A stretch of DNA of 64,000 nucleotides from Cohnella zeiphila (lineage in GTDB: Bacteria; Bacillota; Bacilli; Paenibacillales; Paenibacillaceae), in NCBI RefSeq assembly GCF_014212055.1, contig NZ_JACJVO010000025.1, forward strand, positions 62,001 through 126,000, given 5' to 3'. A program made the position numbers and the translations under genes. Under the pieces are notes generated by a model. It was not told where the DNA came from. It searched no databases and saw only the letters and a program-made list of their open reading frames with translations. Positions 8,410 through 17,466 of the stretch are shown one piece after another; the first letter of the stretch is position 1; every line of letters begins with the position of its first letter.

Positions 8410-10614
8410 ATGACGGCCAGAAGCCGCGAGGAAGAACGGACGGGTTTTCAGGAAGGAAGACCCTTCGGGGGCGCTTACGATTTGCAGACCGACTTCGTCA
8501 TGGCGTACGGAATCGGGGAGTCGATGCCGGAGCGGGTCCGCCGTTGGAAGGAGGCAGGGTACGTCGTTCACCTGATGACCGGCGTCTCCTGGGGCAACTA
8601 CGTCGATTATTTGGACGGCCGGTTCGACGGCCGCTCCCACTGGGACGAAGCCCAGACGGACAAAAACGGCGAGCGCATCATCCACGGCACGTCGGCGCAT
8701 ATTCCGTACATGATCCCGACGCTGTCCTATGCGGACTTCCTCGTGGAGAGCATTCGCCCCGCCGTCGACGCGGGCGTGGAAGCGATCCATCTCGAGGAGC
8801 CGGAGATCTGGGTCGAGGACGGCTACTCGGAGGCGTTCAAGCGGGAGTGGCGGATCTATTACGGGGAGGAGTGGCAGCCGCCGCACGGTTCCGTGGACGC
8901 GCAGTACCGCGCCTCGAAGCTGAAATCGTTCCTTTATACGAGATGCCTGGACCGGATCTGCTCGGCGCTGAAGGAATATTCGCTCGTGCGGTACGGCAGG
9001 CCGCTGCGCTTTTTCGTTCCGACGCACAGCTTGATCAACTATACGCAATGGAGAATCGTCAGCCCGGAGTCGCGCCTGCTGGAGCTTCCTTCGGTGGATG
9101 GATATATCGCGCAGGTGTGGACCGGCACTTCCCGGACGGCGAACGTATACGAGGGGCGGCGCGCCGAGCGGACGTTCGAGACGGCGTTCCTGGAGTACGG
9201 GATCATGCAGGAGCTGACGCGAGGCACGGGCCGGCGGATGTGGTTCCTGCACGACCCGATCGAGGACGATCCGAAGCGGACGTGGACCGATTATCGGACG
9301 AACTACGTCAAGACGCTGATCGCTTCGCTGCTGCATCCGGGCGTGTCCCATTACGAAGTGGCTCCGTGGCCGAGGCGGATTTTCGAGGGCCGGTACGCCG
9401 GAGACGACGGCGTCAAGACGGGCATTCCCGGCGACTACGCTACGATTCTGCTGACGTTGATGCACGCGCTGGGCAACATGGCGGACCAGCCGCTCTCGGA
9501 CGGGAGCGGCGGCAACGGCGGCGAAGTCGGCGGCGGGGCGCGCGCGGGCGTGCTGCTGGCCGATTCGGCGATGTTCCAGCGGATGCGGATCGGGAAGGAA
9601 ACGGCGGGTTTCCTGCTCAAGTACGACGGTACGAACGAGGGCGGGATCGCGGAAAAGAACGCGACCGCGACGGAGCTGCTCGACTTTTCCGACTTTTACG
9701 GATTGACGCTGCCGCTCGTCAAGCACGGCTTGCCCGTGAGGCCGGTGCAGCTGGACAACGTCCGGCGCTTCCCCGGCTATCTGGACGACTATCGCCTGCT
9801 CGTTCTCAGCTACGAGTTCATGAAGCCCGAGCACCCGGATCTGCACGCCACGTTGGCCCAATGGGTGCGCGAAGGAGGAACGCTGCTCTATGTCGGCGAC
9901 GACCGCGATCCGTACCATCGCGTCCGCGAGTGGTGGAACGCCGGACGCCGCAAGTACGAGAATCCGCGGGAGCATTTGTTCGAATGCCTCGGCTTGTCGG
10001 GGGACTCGCCCGAAGGCTTGACGCGGGTGGGAGACGGCGCGGTTCTGTTCCTGCGCGAGGCGCCGAGCCGCTTGGCCGGCAGCCGCGACGGGGCGGAACG
10101 GCTCAGGCGGTCTGCCGCCGAGCTGCTGGCGTTCGCCGGCGGAGAATGGGAGCCGAACAACGCGTTCCGGCTTCAACGAGGGCCGTACGTCATCGTGTCC
10201 GTCATGGAAGAATCGGTCCATGACCGGCCTGTTCGGCTGGAGGGGCGCTACGTCAATCTTCTCGACCGCGCGCTGCCGATCGTTCGGGAGTTCGAGGTGC
10301 GTCCGGGCGAGCAGGGACTGCTCTACGACCTGGATGCCGAGGACGCCGGCGGCGGGGAGATCGTCGCCGCCTCGTCGCGAATCGAGCGGTTCGAGGCGAA
10401 CGCCGACGGCATTTCCTTTACCGCCAAGGGGCCTTTGGAGCTTGCGGCGGTCGCGCGCATCCGCTGTCCGTTTCGGCCGGCTTCGGCCTCTGTCCCCGAA
10501 GGGGATCGCGCGAGCGAGCCGGTCCCGTTCGAATGGGACGAGGAGACGGGGACGCTGCTTCTGCGCTATGAGCACCGGCCGGACGGCGTCCGAATCCGCG
10601 TCTCTGCAAGCTGA
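8410..10614 (+). CDS. uncharacterised putative glycoside hydrolase with TIM barrel and amidotransferase-like domain
   Basis: I cannot assign this 734-residue protein to a named family. No signal peptide is seen. Residues about 25-380 alternate like a (beta/alpha)8 barrel, with acidic candidates at strand ends (IHLEEPEIWVEDGY, FLHDPIEDDP) and an aromatic-rich surface. Residues about 440-520 read as a Rossmann-like, glutamine amidotransferase-type domain (DDYRLLVLSYEFMKPEHPDL, then GGTLLYVGDDRDPYH), as in the trimerisation domain of GH42 beta-galactosidases; a beta-rich tail follows. The plan suggests a clan GH-A-like enzyme. ATG 8410 is 6 nt after GGAGGAG (8397-8403); the GTG at 8392 lies before that site. 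It directly follows the alpha-mannosidase in one operon, so it may act on the same glycan. A linker rich in Gly (about residues 363-378) sits between the barrel and the second domain. Confidence 0.75.
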   Translation: MTARSREEERTGFQEGRPFGGAYDLQTDFVMAYGIGESMPERVRRWKEAGYVVHLMTGVSWGNYVDYLDGRFDGRSHWDEAQTDKNGERIIHGTSAHIPYMIPTLSYADFLVESIRPAVDAGVEAIHLEEPEIWVEDGYSEAFKREWRIYYGEEWQPPHGSVDAQYRASKLKSFLYTRCLDRICSALKEYSLVRYGRPLRFFVPTHSLINYTQWRIVSPESRLLELPSVDGYIAQVWTGTSRTANVYEGRRAERTFETAFLEYGIMQELTRGTGRRMWFLHDPIEDDPKRTWTDYRTNYVKTLIASLLHPGVSHYEVAPWPRRIFEGRYAGDDGVKTGIPGDYATILLTLMHALGNMADQPLSDGSGGNGGEVGGGARAGVLLADSAMFQRMRIGKETAGFLLKYDGTNEGGIAEKNATATELLDFSDFYGLTLPLVKHGLPVRPVQLDNVRRFPGYLDDYRLLVLSYEFMKPEHPDLHATLAQWVREGGTLLYVGDDRDPYHRVREWWNAGRRKYENPREHLFECLGLSGDSPEGLTRVGDGAVLFLREAPSRLAGSRDGAERLRRSAAELLAFAGGEWEPNNAFRLQRGPYVIVSVMEESVHDRPVRLEGRYVNLLDRALPIVREFEVRPGEQGLLYDLDAEDAGGGEIVAASSRIERFEANADGISFTAKGPLELAAVARIRCPFRPASASVPEGDRASEPVPFEWDEETGTLLLRYEHRPDGVRIRVSAS

Positions 10615-10642
10615 CTTTTCCAAATCTGCGATTGAATCAAAC

Positions 10643-10682
10643 AAAAGCCGCGTTTCGGACAGCCGAAATGCGGCTTTTTTTT
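10643..10682 (+). terminator. Rho-independent terminator of the mannosidase operon
   Basis: AAAAGCCGCGTTTCGG pairs with CCGAAATGCGGCTTTT around an ACAG loop with a single mismatch, followed by a run of T. It lies about 30 bp after the stop. Confidence 0.92.
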
Positions 10683-10715
10683 ACGCAGCGATAACATTTT
10701 TTAACATGAAAGAGA

Positions 10716-10750
10716 TTGACAGCTCCATTTCGATGTTATAATGTTATAAC
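10716..10750 (+). promoter_or_regulatory. promoter and palindromic operator of the HutC-type GntR gene
   Basis: TTGACA (10716-10721) and TATAAT (10737-10742) form a promoter with a 15-bp spacer, slightly short. The -10 is embedded in GTTATAATGTTATAAC (10735-10750), two perfect inverted GTTATAA half-sites separated by TG. Such a site over the -10 is where a dimeric GntR regulator would repress, so autoregulation by the downstream gene is likely (inference). Confidence 0.65.
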
Positions 10751-10807
10751 CAGTTAAGGCCCATTGGACACATACTGTCCGGATATCATGTCGATGGAGG
10801 AATGCTA

Positions 10808-11581
10808 TTGCTGGACGACAATTTGCCGATGACGCTGCAGTATCAGCTGCGCAGCAAGCTGTTGGAGAAGATTGAGAGCCGGTTCTGGTCTCCGGGCTCC
10901 CAAATTCCAAGCGAGCGGGAGCTGTGCGACGAATACGGAGTCAGCCGCATAACCGTGCGGGAAGCGCTCAAGGAACTGGTGCAGGAAGGTTACCTGGTCC
11001 GCAAGCAGGGCAAGGGCACCTTCGTCTCGTTGCCCAAATTCGTCAACGAACTGTCGAGCACGTACAGCTTGTCCCAGGAAATCGAGAAGGAAGGACTGTC
11101 GTCCGACTTCCAGCTGATCAGCTTCAGGAAATGCAGCCCAACCCAACAATTGAAGGCTGTATTCGCCTTATCCGCTACCGACAGCCTGTACGAAATTACG
11201 CGTCTTCGGTCGATCGGCAGCGAGCCGTTTGCCTGGGAACGAGCGTACACGCCATGTTCCCTTATGGAAGGAGCGGACGAAGAACAGCTGCAGAAGGAAG
11301 GGCTGTACTTCACGATTTTCCGCTGCTCCGGGTTAATGGCAGAGGAGGCCGAGGTGGAGGCGGAGGCCGTCAATTGTCCTGCCGATATTGCCGCCCAGCT
11401 TCAGCTCAAAAAAAACTCGGCCGTTCTCCACCTGACGCGGGTGACGACGGCCCAGAACCGATGCGTCGAATATTGTGAAAGCTACATCCGCAGCGAGAAG
11501 TACAAATACAAGTACAAGCAGACGCTGCGGAAGAAAGCTTTTTACGACGACGCTTATGCGGACCGCATGGACGGGAAGTAA
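10808..11581 (+). CDS. GntR-family regulator, HutC subfamily (UTRA domain)
   Basis: Ligand-responsive transcription factor of 257 residues with an N-terminal winged helix (about 5-70: QIPSERELCDEYGVSRITVR, then the wing LVRKQGKGTFVS) and a C-terminal UTRA effector domain (about 85-230) of the kind that binds sugars or sugar phosphates. The TTG at 10808 is 7 nt after GGAGG (10796-10800); the ATG at 10802 is only 1 nt from it, so TTG is the better start. The tail is unusually basic and Tyr/Lys-rich (EKYKYKYKQTLRKK). The gene has its own promoter with a perfect operator and its own terminator, and stands directly upstream of importer A, which it probably controls. I saw no second copy of the GTTATAA palindrome in front of importer A. 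Confidence 0.88.
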   Translation: MLDDNLPMTLQYQLRSKLLEKIESRFWSPGSQIPSERELCDEYGVSRITVREALKELVQEGYLVRKQGKGTFVSLPKFVNELSSTYSLSQEIEKEGLSSDFQLISFRKCSPTQQLKAVFALSATDSLYEITRLRSIGSEPFAWERAYTPCSLMEGADEEQLQKEGLYFTIFRCSGLMAEEAEVEAEAVNCPADIAAQLQLKKNSAVLHLTRVTTAQNRCVEYCESYIRSEKYKYKYKQTLRKKAFYDDAYADRMDGK

Positions 11582-11605
11582 CAGGACGCGCGGGAAAAGA
11601 ACAAA

Positions 11606-11638
11606 TCCAGGTCGTTCTGAAGAACGACCGGATTTTTC
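11606..11638 (+). terminator. Rho-independent terminator after the HutC-type regulator
   Basis: GGTCGTTC (11610-11617) pairs perfectly with GAACGACC (11622-11629) around TGAA, followed by GGATTTTT. The 150 bp up to the next gene are AT-rich; no further hexamer pair stands out. Confidence 0.85.
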
Positions 11639-11784
11639 CAAATAACCATTGGACCGGGGAGGTGTTTTTGGCGCAAATTTCAAAATTCGCGATTGGAAGC
11701 GGAACTAATTTCAGAAAATTATGACAACTAAAAGAAAAGAATCATGATCGAAATGAAAAAGCCAATTTTTTGGGAGGTATTTGC

Positions 11785-13476
11785 TTGAAAAAGGTTTTTT
11801 CCGGCGTCACGGCGATTCTGCTTTTGTCTGCAGTCTGCCTGACCGCATGCAGCAACAACGATTCGACTTCGACCGGCAGCGTTAACGCCAGTACAGGCTC
11901 GGCCACGAGTGCTCCATCCTCCGATCCGGGGGCGAATTCGGGCGCCGGCAATGCCGGCACAGCGGCAGGTCCGGTGAACGAAACCGGGTTCCCGATCGTC
12001 AAGGAGCCGATTTCGCTGTCCGCGATGGTGCTGCTCAGCCCGGCGCAGCCGACGGATTGGAACGACATCCTTGTATGGCAGGAATACGAGAAGATGACCG
12101 GCATTCATATCGACTGGGACGAGAACACGGCGGCGGACATTACGGAGAAACGAAATCTTGCGCTCGCCAGCGACCAACTGCCGGATATTTTCTACCGGAC
12201 GAAAATGCCCGACAGCGATGTCGACAAGTATGGCGCCGACGGTTCCTTCCTCAAATTGAACGATCTCATCGACAAATACGCGCCGAACTTCAAGGCGGTC
12301 ATGGAGAAATATCCGGACGTCAAGAAAGGAATCGCGACCGCCGACGGCAGCATCTACGCTCTGCCGAGCCTGACCGATTCGCCGAGCATCGAAATTACGA
12401 AGAAGCTGTTCGTTAACAACAGCTGGCTGCAGAAGACGGGCAAAAAGATGCCGACGACGACGGACGAGCTGTACGACGTGCTGAAGGCTTTCCGCGACGG
12501 CGATCCGAACGGAAACGGCAAGCAGGATGAAGTGCCGATGACGGCCGATTCGCTCGACGACATCATGCTTGTGCTGCAAGGCGCCTTCGGCCTCGGCAAT
12601 AAAGGGACGGGCAACGGCAATTGGGATGTCGATCCCGCTTCCGGCGAGCTGCGCTACTTCCCCGCAAGCGAAAGCTACAAGGATTTTCTGACCTACCTCC
12701 ACAAGCTGTATTCGGAAAACCTGATCGACAAAGAAATTTTCACCAACGACGGAACGAAAGTGCTGGCCAAGAACGATCAGAATCAAGTCGGAAGCTTCTC
12801 GTTCAGCAACGTTATCGCCCGCGCCAACGCGAATGCCGGCGACTATGCCGGTCTTGACGCAGCGCTCGCCGGTCCGAACGGCGACCGGTTGTTCACAAGC
12901 GCGCGCGGCCATATCGGCTCGCGAGGCGCATTTATGATCAGCAAGACGAATCCTTATCCCGAAGCGACGATGCGCTGGATCGATTATTTCTACGGCGATG
13001 AGGGCATCCGGATGCTGTACTTGGGGCTGGAAGGCAAGACGTATCAGAAAAACGCGGACGGCAAGTACGACTTCCTGCCGGAAATCGTCGGCACGATTCC
13101 GGAGGGCTCTTCCTTCGACCAGGTCGTCTCCAAATACGTTCCGTATGCGGGCGGTTCCTTGCCTACGCTGATTTATGAGGATTACTTCAAGGGCGGCGAG
13201 ACCGAACCTTCGGCCAAGGCGGCGGCGGAGCATCTGAGACCGTTCCTGCCGGAAGAGTTGTGGGCGCCGTTCAGCTTCACGGCGGAGGAAGCGGCGGACA
13301 AGCAGACGTTGGAATCGGATATTTACGGGCTGGTAAAGCAGCGCACCGCGGAATTCGTCCAGGGCAAAGCATCGCTCGACGACTTCGACAAATACGTGGA
13401 CCAGTTGAAGAAGATGGGGTTGGGCGATCTGCAGAAGATTTACAAAGCCGCATACGACCGTTACAGGGCGAGCTGA
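11785..13476 (+). CDS. importer A: sugar-binding lipoprotein (LipO-type)
   Basis: Extracellular solute-binding lipoprotein of a carbohydrate ABC importer, 563 residues, of the long LipO type that pairs with LplB/LplC permeases. The signal peptide MKKVFSGVTAILLLSAVCLT ends in the lipobox LTAC with the cysteine at residue 22, followed by a Ser/Thr/Gly-rich linker to about residue 75. The mature part has family features such as LASDQLPDIFYR, LNDLIDKYAPNFKAVMEKYP and DGSIYALPS, and a DPNGNGKQDEVPM calcium-loop-like segment. The TTG start at 11785 is 7 nt after GGGAGG (11772-11777). The two permease genes follow at once, so this is the first gene of operon A, whose downstream partners are a PHP-type hydrolase and possibly the phosphodiester glycosidase. 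The substrate is not predictable from sequence. Confidence 0.92.
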   Translation: MKKVFSGVTAILLLSAVCLTACSNNDSTSTGSVNASTGSATSAPSSDPGANSGAGNAGTAAGPVNETGFPIVKEPISLSAMVLLSPAQPTDWNDILVWQEYEKMTGIHIDWDENTAADITEKRNLALASDQLPDIFYRTKMPDSDVDKYGADGSFLKLNDLIDKYAPNFKAVMEKYPDVKKGIATADGSIYALPSLTDSPSIEITKKLFVNNSWLQKTGKKMPTTTDELYDVLKAFRDGDPNGNGKQDEVPMTADSLDDIMLVLQGAFGLGNKGTGNGNWDVDPASGELRYFPASESYKDFLTYLHKLYSENLIDKEIFTNDGTKVLAKNDQNQVGSFSFSNVIARANANAGDYAGLDAALAGPNGDRLFTSARGHIGSRGAFMISKTNPYPEATMRWIDYFYGDEGIRMLYLGLEGKTYQKNADGKYDFLPEIVGTIPEGSSFDQVVSKYVPYAGGSLPTLIYEDYFKGGETEPSAKAAAEHLRPFLPEELWAPFSFTAEEAADKQTLESDIYGLVKQRTAEFVQGKASLDDFDKYVDQLKKMGLGDLQKIYKAAYDRYRAS

Positions 13477-13531
13477 CGGATTGAAAAGCGCCGACATGAC
13501 ATTAGGCTCGGAAGGAGGAGATCGGAAAGTC

Positions 13532-14431
13532 GTGCTGCCTCGTTCGATACGCAAAAATTGGGATTTGTATTTGCTCGTATTGCCCGTCGTCGTCTATTTT
13601 ATCCTGCTTAAATATTTGCCGATGTACGGCATTCAGATCGCGTTCAAGGATTTCTCCGCTTCGAAGGGCATTTGGGGCAGCGATTGGGTGGGCATGAAGC
13701 ATTTCATTCGCTTCTTCCACAATTACCAGTTCTGGACGCTGATCCGGAACACGGTGGAAATCAGCGGCTTCCAAATTCTCGTAGGATTTCCGATACCGAT
13801 TCTGTTCGCCCTGCTCGTCAACGAGGTTCGCGGCAGATGGTTCAAGAAAAGCGTGCAGTCGATCGCTTTTATGCCGCACTTTCTGTCCACCGTCGTGTTG
13901 GTCGGCATGGTCATGGCATTTCTATCGCCGTCGACGGGTCTCGTAAACCATGTGATTCGCCTGTTCGGCGGCGAGCCGGTCTATTTTATGACGGAGCCGG
14001 CGATGTTCAAATCAATCTATGTGTTGTCGGACGTATGGCAGAATATGGGCTTCAGCTCCGTCCTCTATATCGCCGTGCTGGCCGGCATCGACAAGCATCT
14101 GTACGAGGCGGCGATGATAGACGGCGCCAGCAAGCTGAAGCGGCTCGTCCATATCGCGATTCCTTGCCTCGTGCCGACGGCGGTGATCATGTTTATTTTT
14201 CAGTTCGGGACGATCATGGATATCGGCTTCGAGAAAATTTATTTAATGCAGAACGATTTGAACCGCGCGTCGTCGAGCGTCATTTCGACCTACGTGTACG
14301 AGATGGGACTGCTCGGATCGCAGTTCAGCTTCTCCGCCGCGGTCGGGCTGTTCAACTCGGTTATCAATTTGGGACTGATTCTTATCGTCAATCAATTGGC
14401 CAAGAGAGCCGGCGGCACCAGCTTATGGTGA
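13532..14431 (+). CDS. importer A: ABC permease, LplB type
   Basis: Membrane subunit of the carbohydrate importer, 299 residues, with six predicted transmembrane segments starting at DLYLLVLPVVVYFILLKY. It has the family marks PMYGIQIAFKDF after the first segment and the EAA loop EAAMIDGASKLKRLVHIAIP, where the ATPase docks. The frame is open from TTG 13481, but the only strong ribosome site, GGAAGGAGGAG (13510-13520), lies inside that extension, so I prefer GTG 13532, which also gives the usual short N-terminus. The spacing of 11 nt is a little long, so ATG 13496 or TTG 13481 cannot be excluded. It sits between the lipoprotein gene and the second permease in operon A. Confidence 0.88.
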   Translation: MLPRSIRKNWDLYLLVLPVVVYFILLKYLPMYGIQIAFKDFSASKGIWGSDWVGMKHFIRFFHNYQFWTLIRNTVEISGFQILVGFPIPILFALLVNEVRGRWFKKSVQSIAFMPHFLSTVVLVGMVMAFLSPSTGLVNHVIRLFGGEPVYFMTEPAMFKSIYVLSDVWQNMGFSSVLYIAVLAGIDKHLYEAAMIDGASKLKRLVHIAIPCLVPTAVIMFIFQFGTIMDIGFEKIYLMQNDLNRASSSVISTYVYEMGLLGSQFSFSAAVGLFNSVINLGLILIVNQLAKRAGGTSLW

Positions 14432-14449
14432 CGGAGGGAGGATAAAGCG

Positions 14450-15349
14450 ATGGATCATGCCGGAAGAACGTCAAGCCGGGGAGATCGTCTCTACGATTTC
14501 GTCATCTATGCGATTCTGACGGTCATCATGCTCGGAACGCTATACCCGCTGCTGTATATCGTCAGCGCCTCCTTCAGCGATCCGCTCTCTATCGTCAAGG
14601 GAGAGCTGTGGCTGCTGCCGAAGCATGTGACGCTAGGCGCTTACGAGAAGGTGTTCCAAAATCGCGACATCTTGATCGGTTATCGGAATTCCTTAGTCTA
14701 TTTGGCCGTCGGTACGGCCATCAACATCATGATGACAACGATGGGCGCTTATGCGCTGTCCCGGAAAGATTTGCGAGGCCGCTACGTACTCGTCCTGATT
14801 TTTACGTTTACGCTGCTGTTCAACGGCGGTCTCGTTCCGACCTATCTGGTGTACAAAAATATGCTCGGCCTGTACAACAATCTGTGGGTGATGGTCATTC
14901 CGAGCGCCGTCAGCGTCTGGAATCTGATTATCATGCGGACTTACTTCCAGACGTCCATCCCGTACGAGCTGCAAGAGGCGGCGTTCATCGACGGCTGCAG
15001 CAACGTCCGCACGCTGACGAGCGTCGTGCTCCCCCTGTCGATGCCGATCATCGCCGTGATGACGATGTATTACGGCGTCGCGCACTGGAATTCGTACTTT
15101 ACGGCGCTTATTTATTTGGACGACGATTGGCGGCAGCCGCTGCAGATGGTCATCCGGAGCATTCTGATTCGGGAGGACATGGGCTCCATGACCGGGGGCG
15201 AAGGCGAGAGCCTTGTCGAGCAGCAACTGCTTGTCGAAGGAATGAAATACGCCGTTATCGTCGTATCGAGCCTTCCGATGCTGCTGCTTTATCCGCTGGT
15301 TCAAAGGCATTTCGTCAAAGGCGTGATGATGGGAGCCGTTAAGGGCTAA
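14450..15349 (+). CDS. importer A: ABC permease, LplC/YtcP type
   Basis: Second membrane subunit of importer A, 299 residues. Six transmembrane segments are apparent, with the family signatures LYPLLYIVSASFSDP near the N-terminus, FTLLFNGGLVPTYLVYKNM in the middle, the EAA loop EAAFIDGCSNVRTLTSVVLP, and the C-terminal PLVQRHFVKGVMMGAVKG. GGAGGGAGG (14433-14441) precedes ATG 14450 at good distance. No ATPase gene follows; the family normally uses a shared MsmX-type ATPase. The PHP hydrolase gene begins 28 bp later, which suggests one transcript. Confidence 0.92.
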   Translation: MDHAGRTSSRGDRLYDFVIYAILTVIMLGTLYPLLYIVSASFSDPLSIVKGELWLLPKHVTLGAYEKVFQNRDILIGYRNSLVYLAVGTAINIMMTTMGAYALSRKDLRGRYVLVLIFTFTLLFNGGLVPTYLVYKNMLGLYNNLWVMVIPSAVSVWNLIIMRTYFQTSIPYELQEAAFIDGCSNVRTLTSVVLPLSMPIIAVMTMYYGVAHWNSYFTALIYLDDDWRQPLQMVIRSILIREDMGSMTGGEGESLVEQQLLVEGMKYAVIVVSSLPMLLLYPLVQRHFVKGVMMGAVKG

Positions 15350-15377
15350 GACAAAATTGCTGAGTGGGTGAATTGCG

Positions 15378-17378
15378 ATGAAAGAGGTTTATCCGAAGGA
15401 CAATTCAGGACAAGAAGCGCTTCTGCTCAGCGCCGGCAAAACCGCCACCGCCGAGCACGAGCTCGAAGGCTGCGAGGCCGGGAAGGCGATCGACGGGCGC
15501 ACCGATACCTGCTGGGCGGGAGCGCCTTATTACAAGTGGTGGAAGCTCGACCTGGGCCGAATCTGCGACATCGAACGGATCGTCATCGGCACGACAGCGG
15601 GGGCGGACGGCTACTCGCATTATTATATCGAATGCAGTCCGGACGATCTGAACTGGGAAACCGTTGTCGAGAAAGCGGACGGGATGGTCTCTCCGGAAGG
15701 GGGGGATCGGTACGACGATTCCTTCGCGGCCCGGTATGTGCGGGTGACCGTTACTTACTGCTCTTCGGGGGAAGTTGCCCGAATCCGCCGCTTTGAAGCG
15801 TACGGGCGGCCGCGCGGAGCGGGACGGGCGGAAGAGGATTCGAAAGGGAAGATCGGGACCGGTATGGAAAGCGCTTCACCTCAAGGGGCGCAAGGCGTGC
15901 AGCCTAAAATAACGCCCTCCAAGTTCTTCGCGCTGGACTTTGACGAATCGTCCGGCTTCGAGGAGACGGTGGTCGACGATATCGAGCCGGGGCAGCGGGA
16001 CCGTGTGCTTGCGGGCGGCGAGGCCGGCAGCTATCTGATCTATCGCGGCGTCGATTTTACCGAAGTCGGCGTCAATCAGCTGCGCGGACAATTCGGCTTC
16101 GCCGATCTCGACAAATCGAAGAGGGTGACGCTGGAAGTGCGTGCAGGCGGGCCGGACGGCGAACGTATCGGCGAGCTCGTGTTGTTTAAGCAGTGGAAGC
16201 GTTGGTCCATTTTGGCCGGTCGGCTGGAGCATGACGATCCGCGAATGCTCACGGGTGTTCATGACATCTGCCTGGTCGTCACGGAGGCCTCTCCGGGTCA
16301 GCAACTGATGATTCACTGGTTGGCTTTTGTAAAGAGAGCGCCTCTGCCGTCGCCACGGCCGCGCCCGGCTGCGCTGCCCGCTCCAGCGAACGGCCAATAC
16401 CAGATTTTCTTCGGCAATCTGCACAGTCATACCGGATTTTCGGACGGCATTGGCGTTCCGGAATACGCATATGATTATGCGCGGTATACGGCCGGACTCG
16501 ACTTTCTGGCGATTACGGAACATAGCAATTTGTACGATCATTATTTGGACTGGGAGAAAAGCCGCAAATGGGCCGACATCCGGCGGACGGCCGACCGCAA
16601 GACGGAGAACGGCGCCTTCCTCGCGCTGTTCGGCGCAGAGACGACGTGGTACAACCAGTTCGGACATATGAACACGTACAACATGGACTTTTTTATCAAT
16701 GCCTACGAGACGCAATACAACGATATTCCGACCTATTACGAGACGGTGAAGCAGTATCCCGATTCGATCCAGCAGTGGAACCATCCTTGGTCCTGCGGCG
16801 ACCGCCATCTGGACGGCTTTGCTCCCTACGACGCGGAACTGGACGAGGTGCTGCATATGCTCGAGATCAACACGATCGAATCGAAGGAGCTCGGCGGCCT
16901 CTATTATTATATCAAGGCGCTGGACAACGGCTGGCATGTCGCGCCGGTAGGCAGCCAGGACAACCATCATGGCCAGTGGGGGACGGAAAACACGCTGCGC
17001 ACGGCGATCCTCGTCGAAGAGCTGACGAGAGAGCATTTCTACGACGCCGTCAGGCATCAGCGGGTCTACTTCACTTCGGCGCTTCATCTCAAAGTATGGT
17101 TCAAGGTGAACGGCGCCGTGATGGGATCGCGTATCCCGCAGGCCGACAGTCTCGATATCGAGATCAAGGCTTTGTTTGGCGTCGATACGGGCAACCGAAT
17201 CGTCAAAGCGGAACTGATCGGGGAGCGCGGAGAAGTGCTGCATACGATCCGGCATGACGGCAAGACGCTGGAATGCTTCGTGCGGCTGCCGGGCGGACAG
17301 CGCTACCTATTGGCGAAGGTTTATCAGGAGGACGGCGAGTTTGCGGCGACGGCGCCGGTGTGGCTGGAGTCGAAATAA
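15378..17378 (+). CDS. CehA/McbA-type PHP metallohydrolase with discoidin domain
   Basis: A 666-residue protein without signal peptide. The N-terminal part (about 10-145) reads as an F5/8-type C (discoidin, CBM32-like) domain with DGRTDTCWAGAPYYKWWKLDLG; residues about 185-320 form a second beta-rich, carbohydrate-binding-like domain. From residue 345 comes a PHP phosphoesterase domain: NLHSHTGFSDG supplies metal ligands H349 and H351 and D356, followed by LAITEHSN, the region around QQWNHPW, and SQDNHHG. The CehA/McbA branch contains phosphodiesterases and carbaryl hydrolase; here a role in cleaving a phosphorylated or ester-linked sugar is plausible because the next gene encodes a phosphodiester glycosidase. 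That functional pairing is inference. The start ATG 15378 has only a weak ribosome site (GTGGGTG). A GC-rich inverted repeat (CGGCCC/GGGCCG, 17387-17428) in the gap may attenuate transcription. Confidence 0.85.
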   Translation: MKEVYPKDNSGQEALLLSAGKTATAEHELEGCEAGKAIDGRTDTCWAGAPYYKWWKLDLGRICDIERIVIGTTAGADGYSHYYIECSPDDLNWETVVEKADGMVSPEGGDRYDDSFAARYVRVTVTYCSSGEVARIRRFEAYGRPRGAGRAEEDSKGKIGTGMESASPQGAQGVQPKITPSKFFALDFDESSGFEETVVDDIEPGQRDRVLAGGEAGSYLIYRGVDFTEVGVNQLRGQFGFADLDKSKRVTLEVRAGGPDGERIGELVLFKQWKRWSILAGRLEHDDPRMLTGVHDICLVVTEASPGQQLMIHWLAFVKRAPLPSPRPRPAALPAPANGQYQIFFGNLHSHTGFSDGIGVPEYAYDYARYTAGLDFLAITEHSNLYDHYLDWEKSRKWADIRRTADRKTENGAFLALFGAETTWYNQFGHMNTYNMDFFINAYETQYNDIPTYYETVKQYPDSIQQWNHPWSCGDRHLDGFAPYDAELDEVLHMLEINTIESKELGGLYYYIKALDNGWHVAPVGSQDNHHGQWGTENTLRTAILVEELTREHFYDAVRHQRVYFTSALHLKVWFKVNGAVMGSRIPQADSLDIEIKALFGVDTGNRIVKAELIGERGEVLHTIRHDGKTLECFVRLPGGQRYLLAKVYQEDGEFAATAPVWLESK

Positions 17379-17466
17379 ACGAAAGCGGCCCTGCACGGAA
17401 GAGAGACAGTGTCGGAACTGCGGGCCGTTTGTCGGTATCAAATTGAGAAAACCGGGAGGAATAGTA

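Noticed and set aside
7615..10644. 1009-codon open frame on the minus strand
   Set aside because: It is antisense to the mannosidase and the unassigned enzyme, is rich in Arg, Pro and Gln, and has no family motif; such frames are common opposite GC-rich genes.
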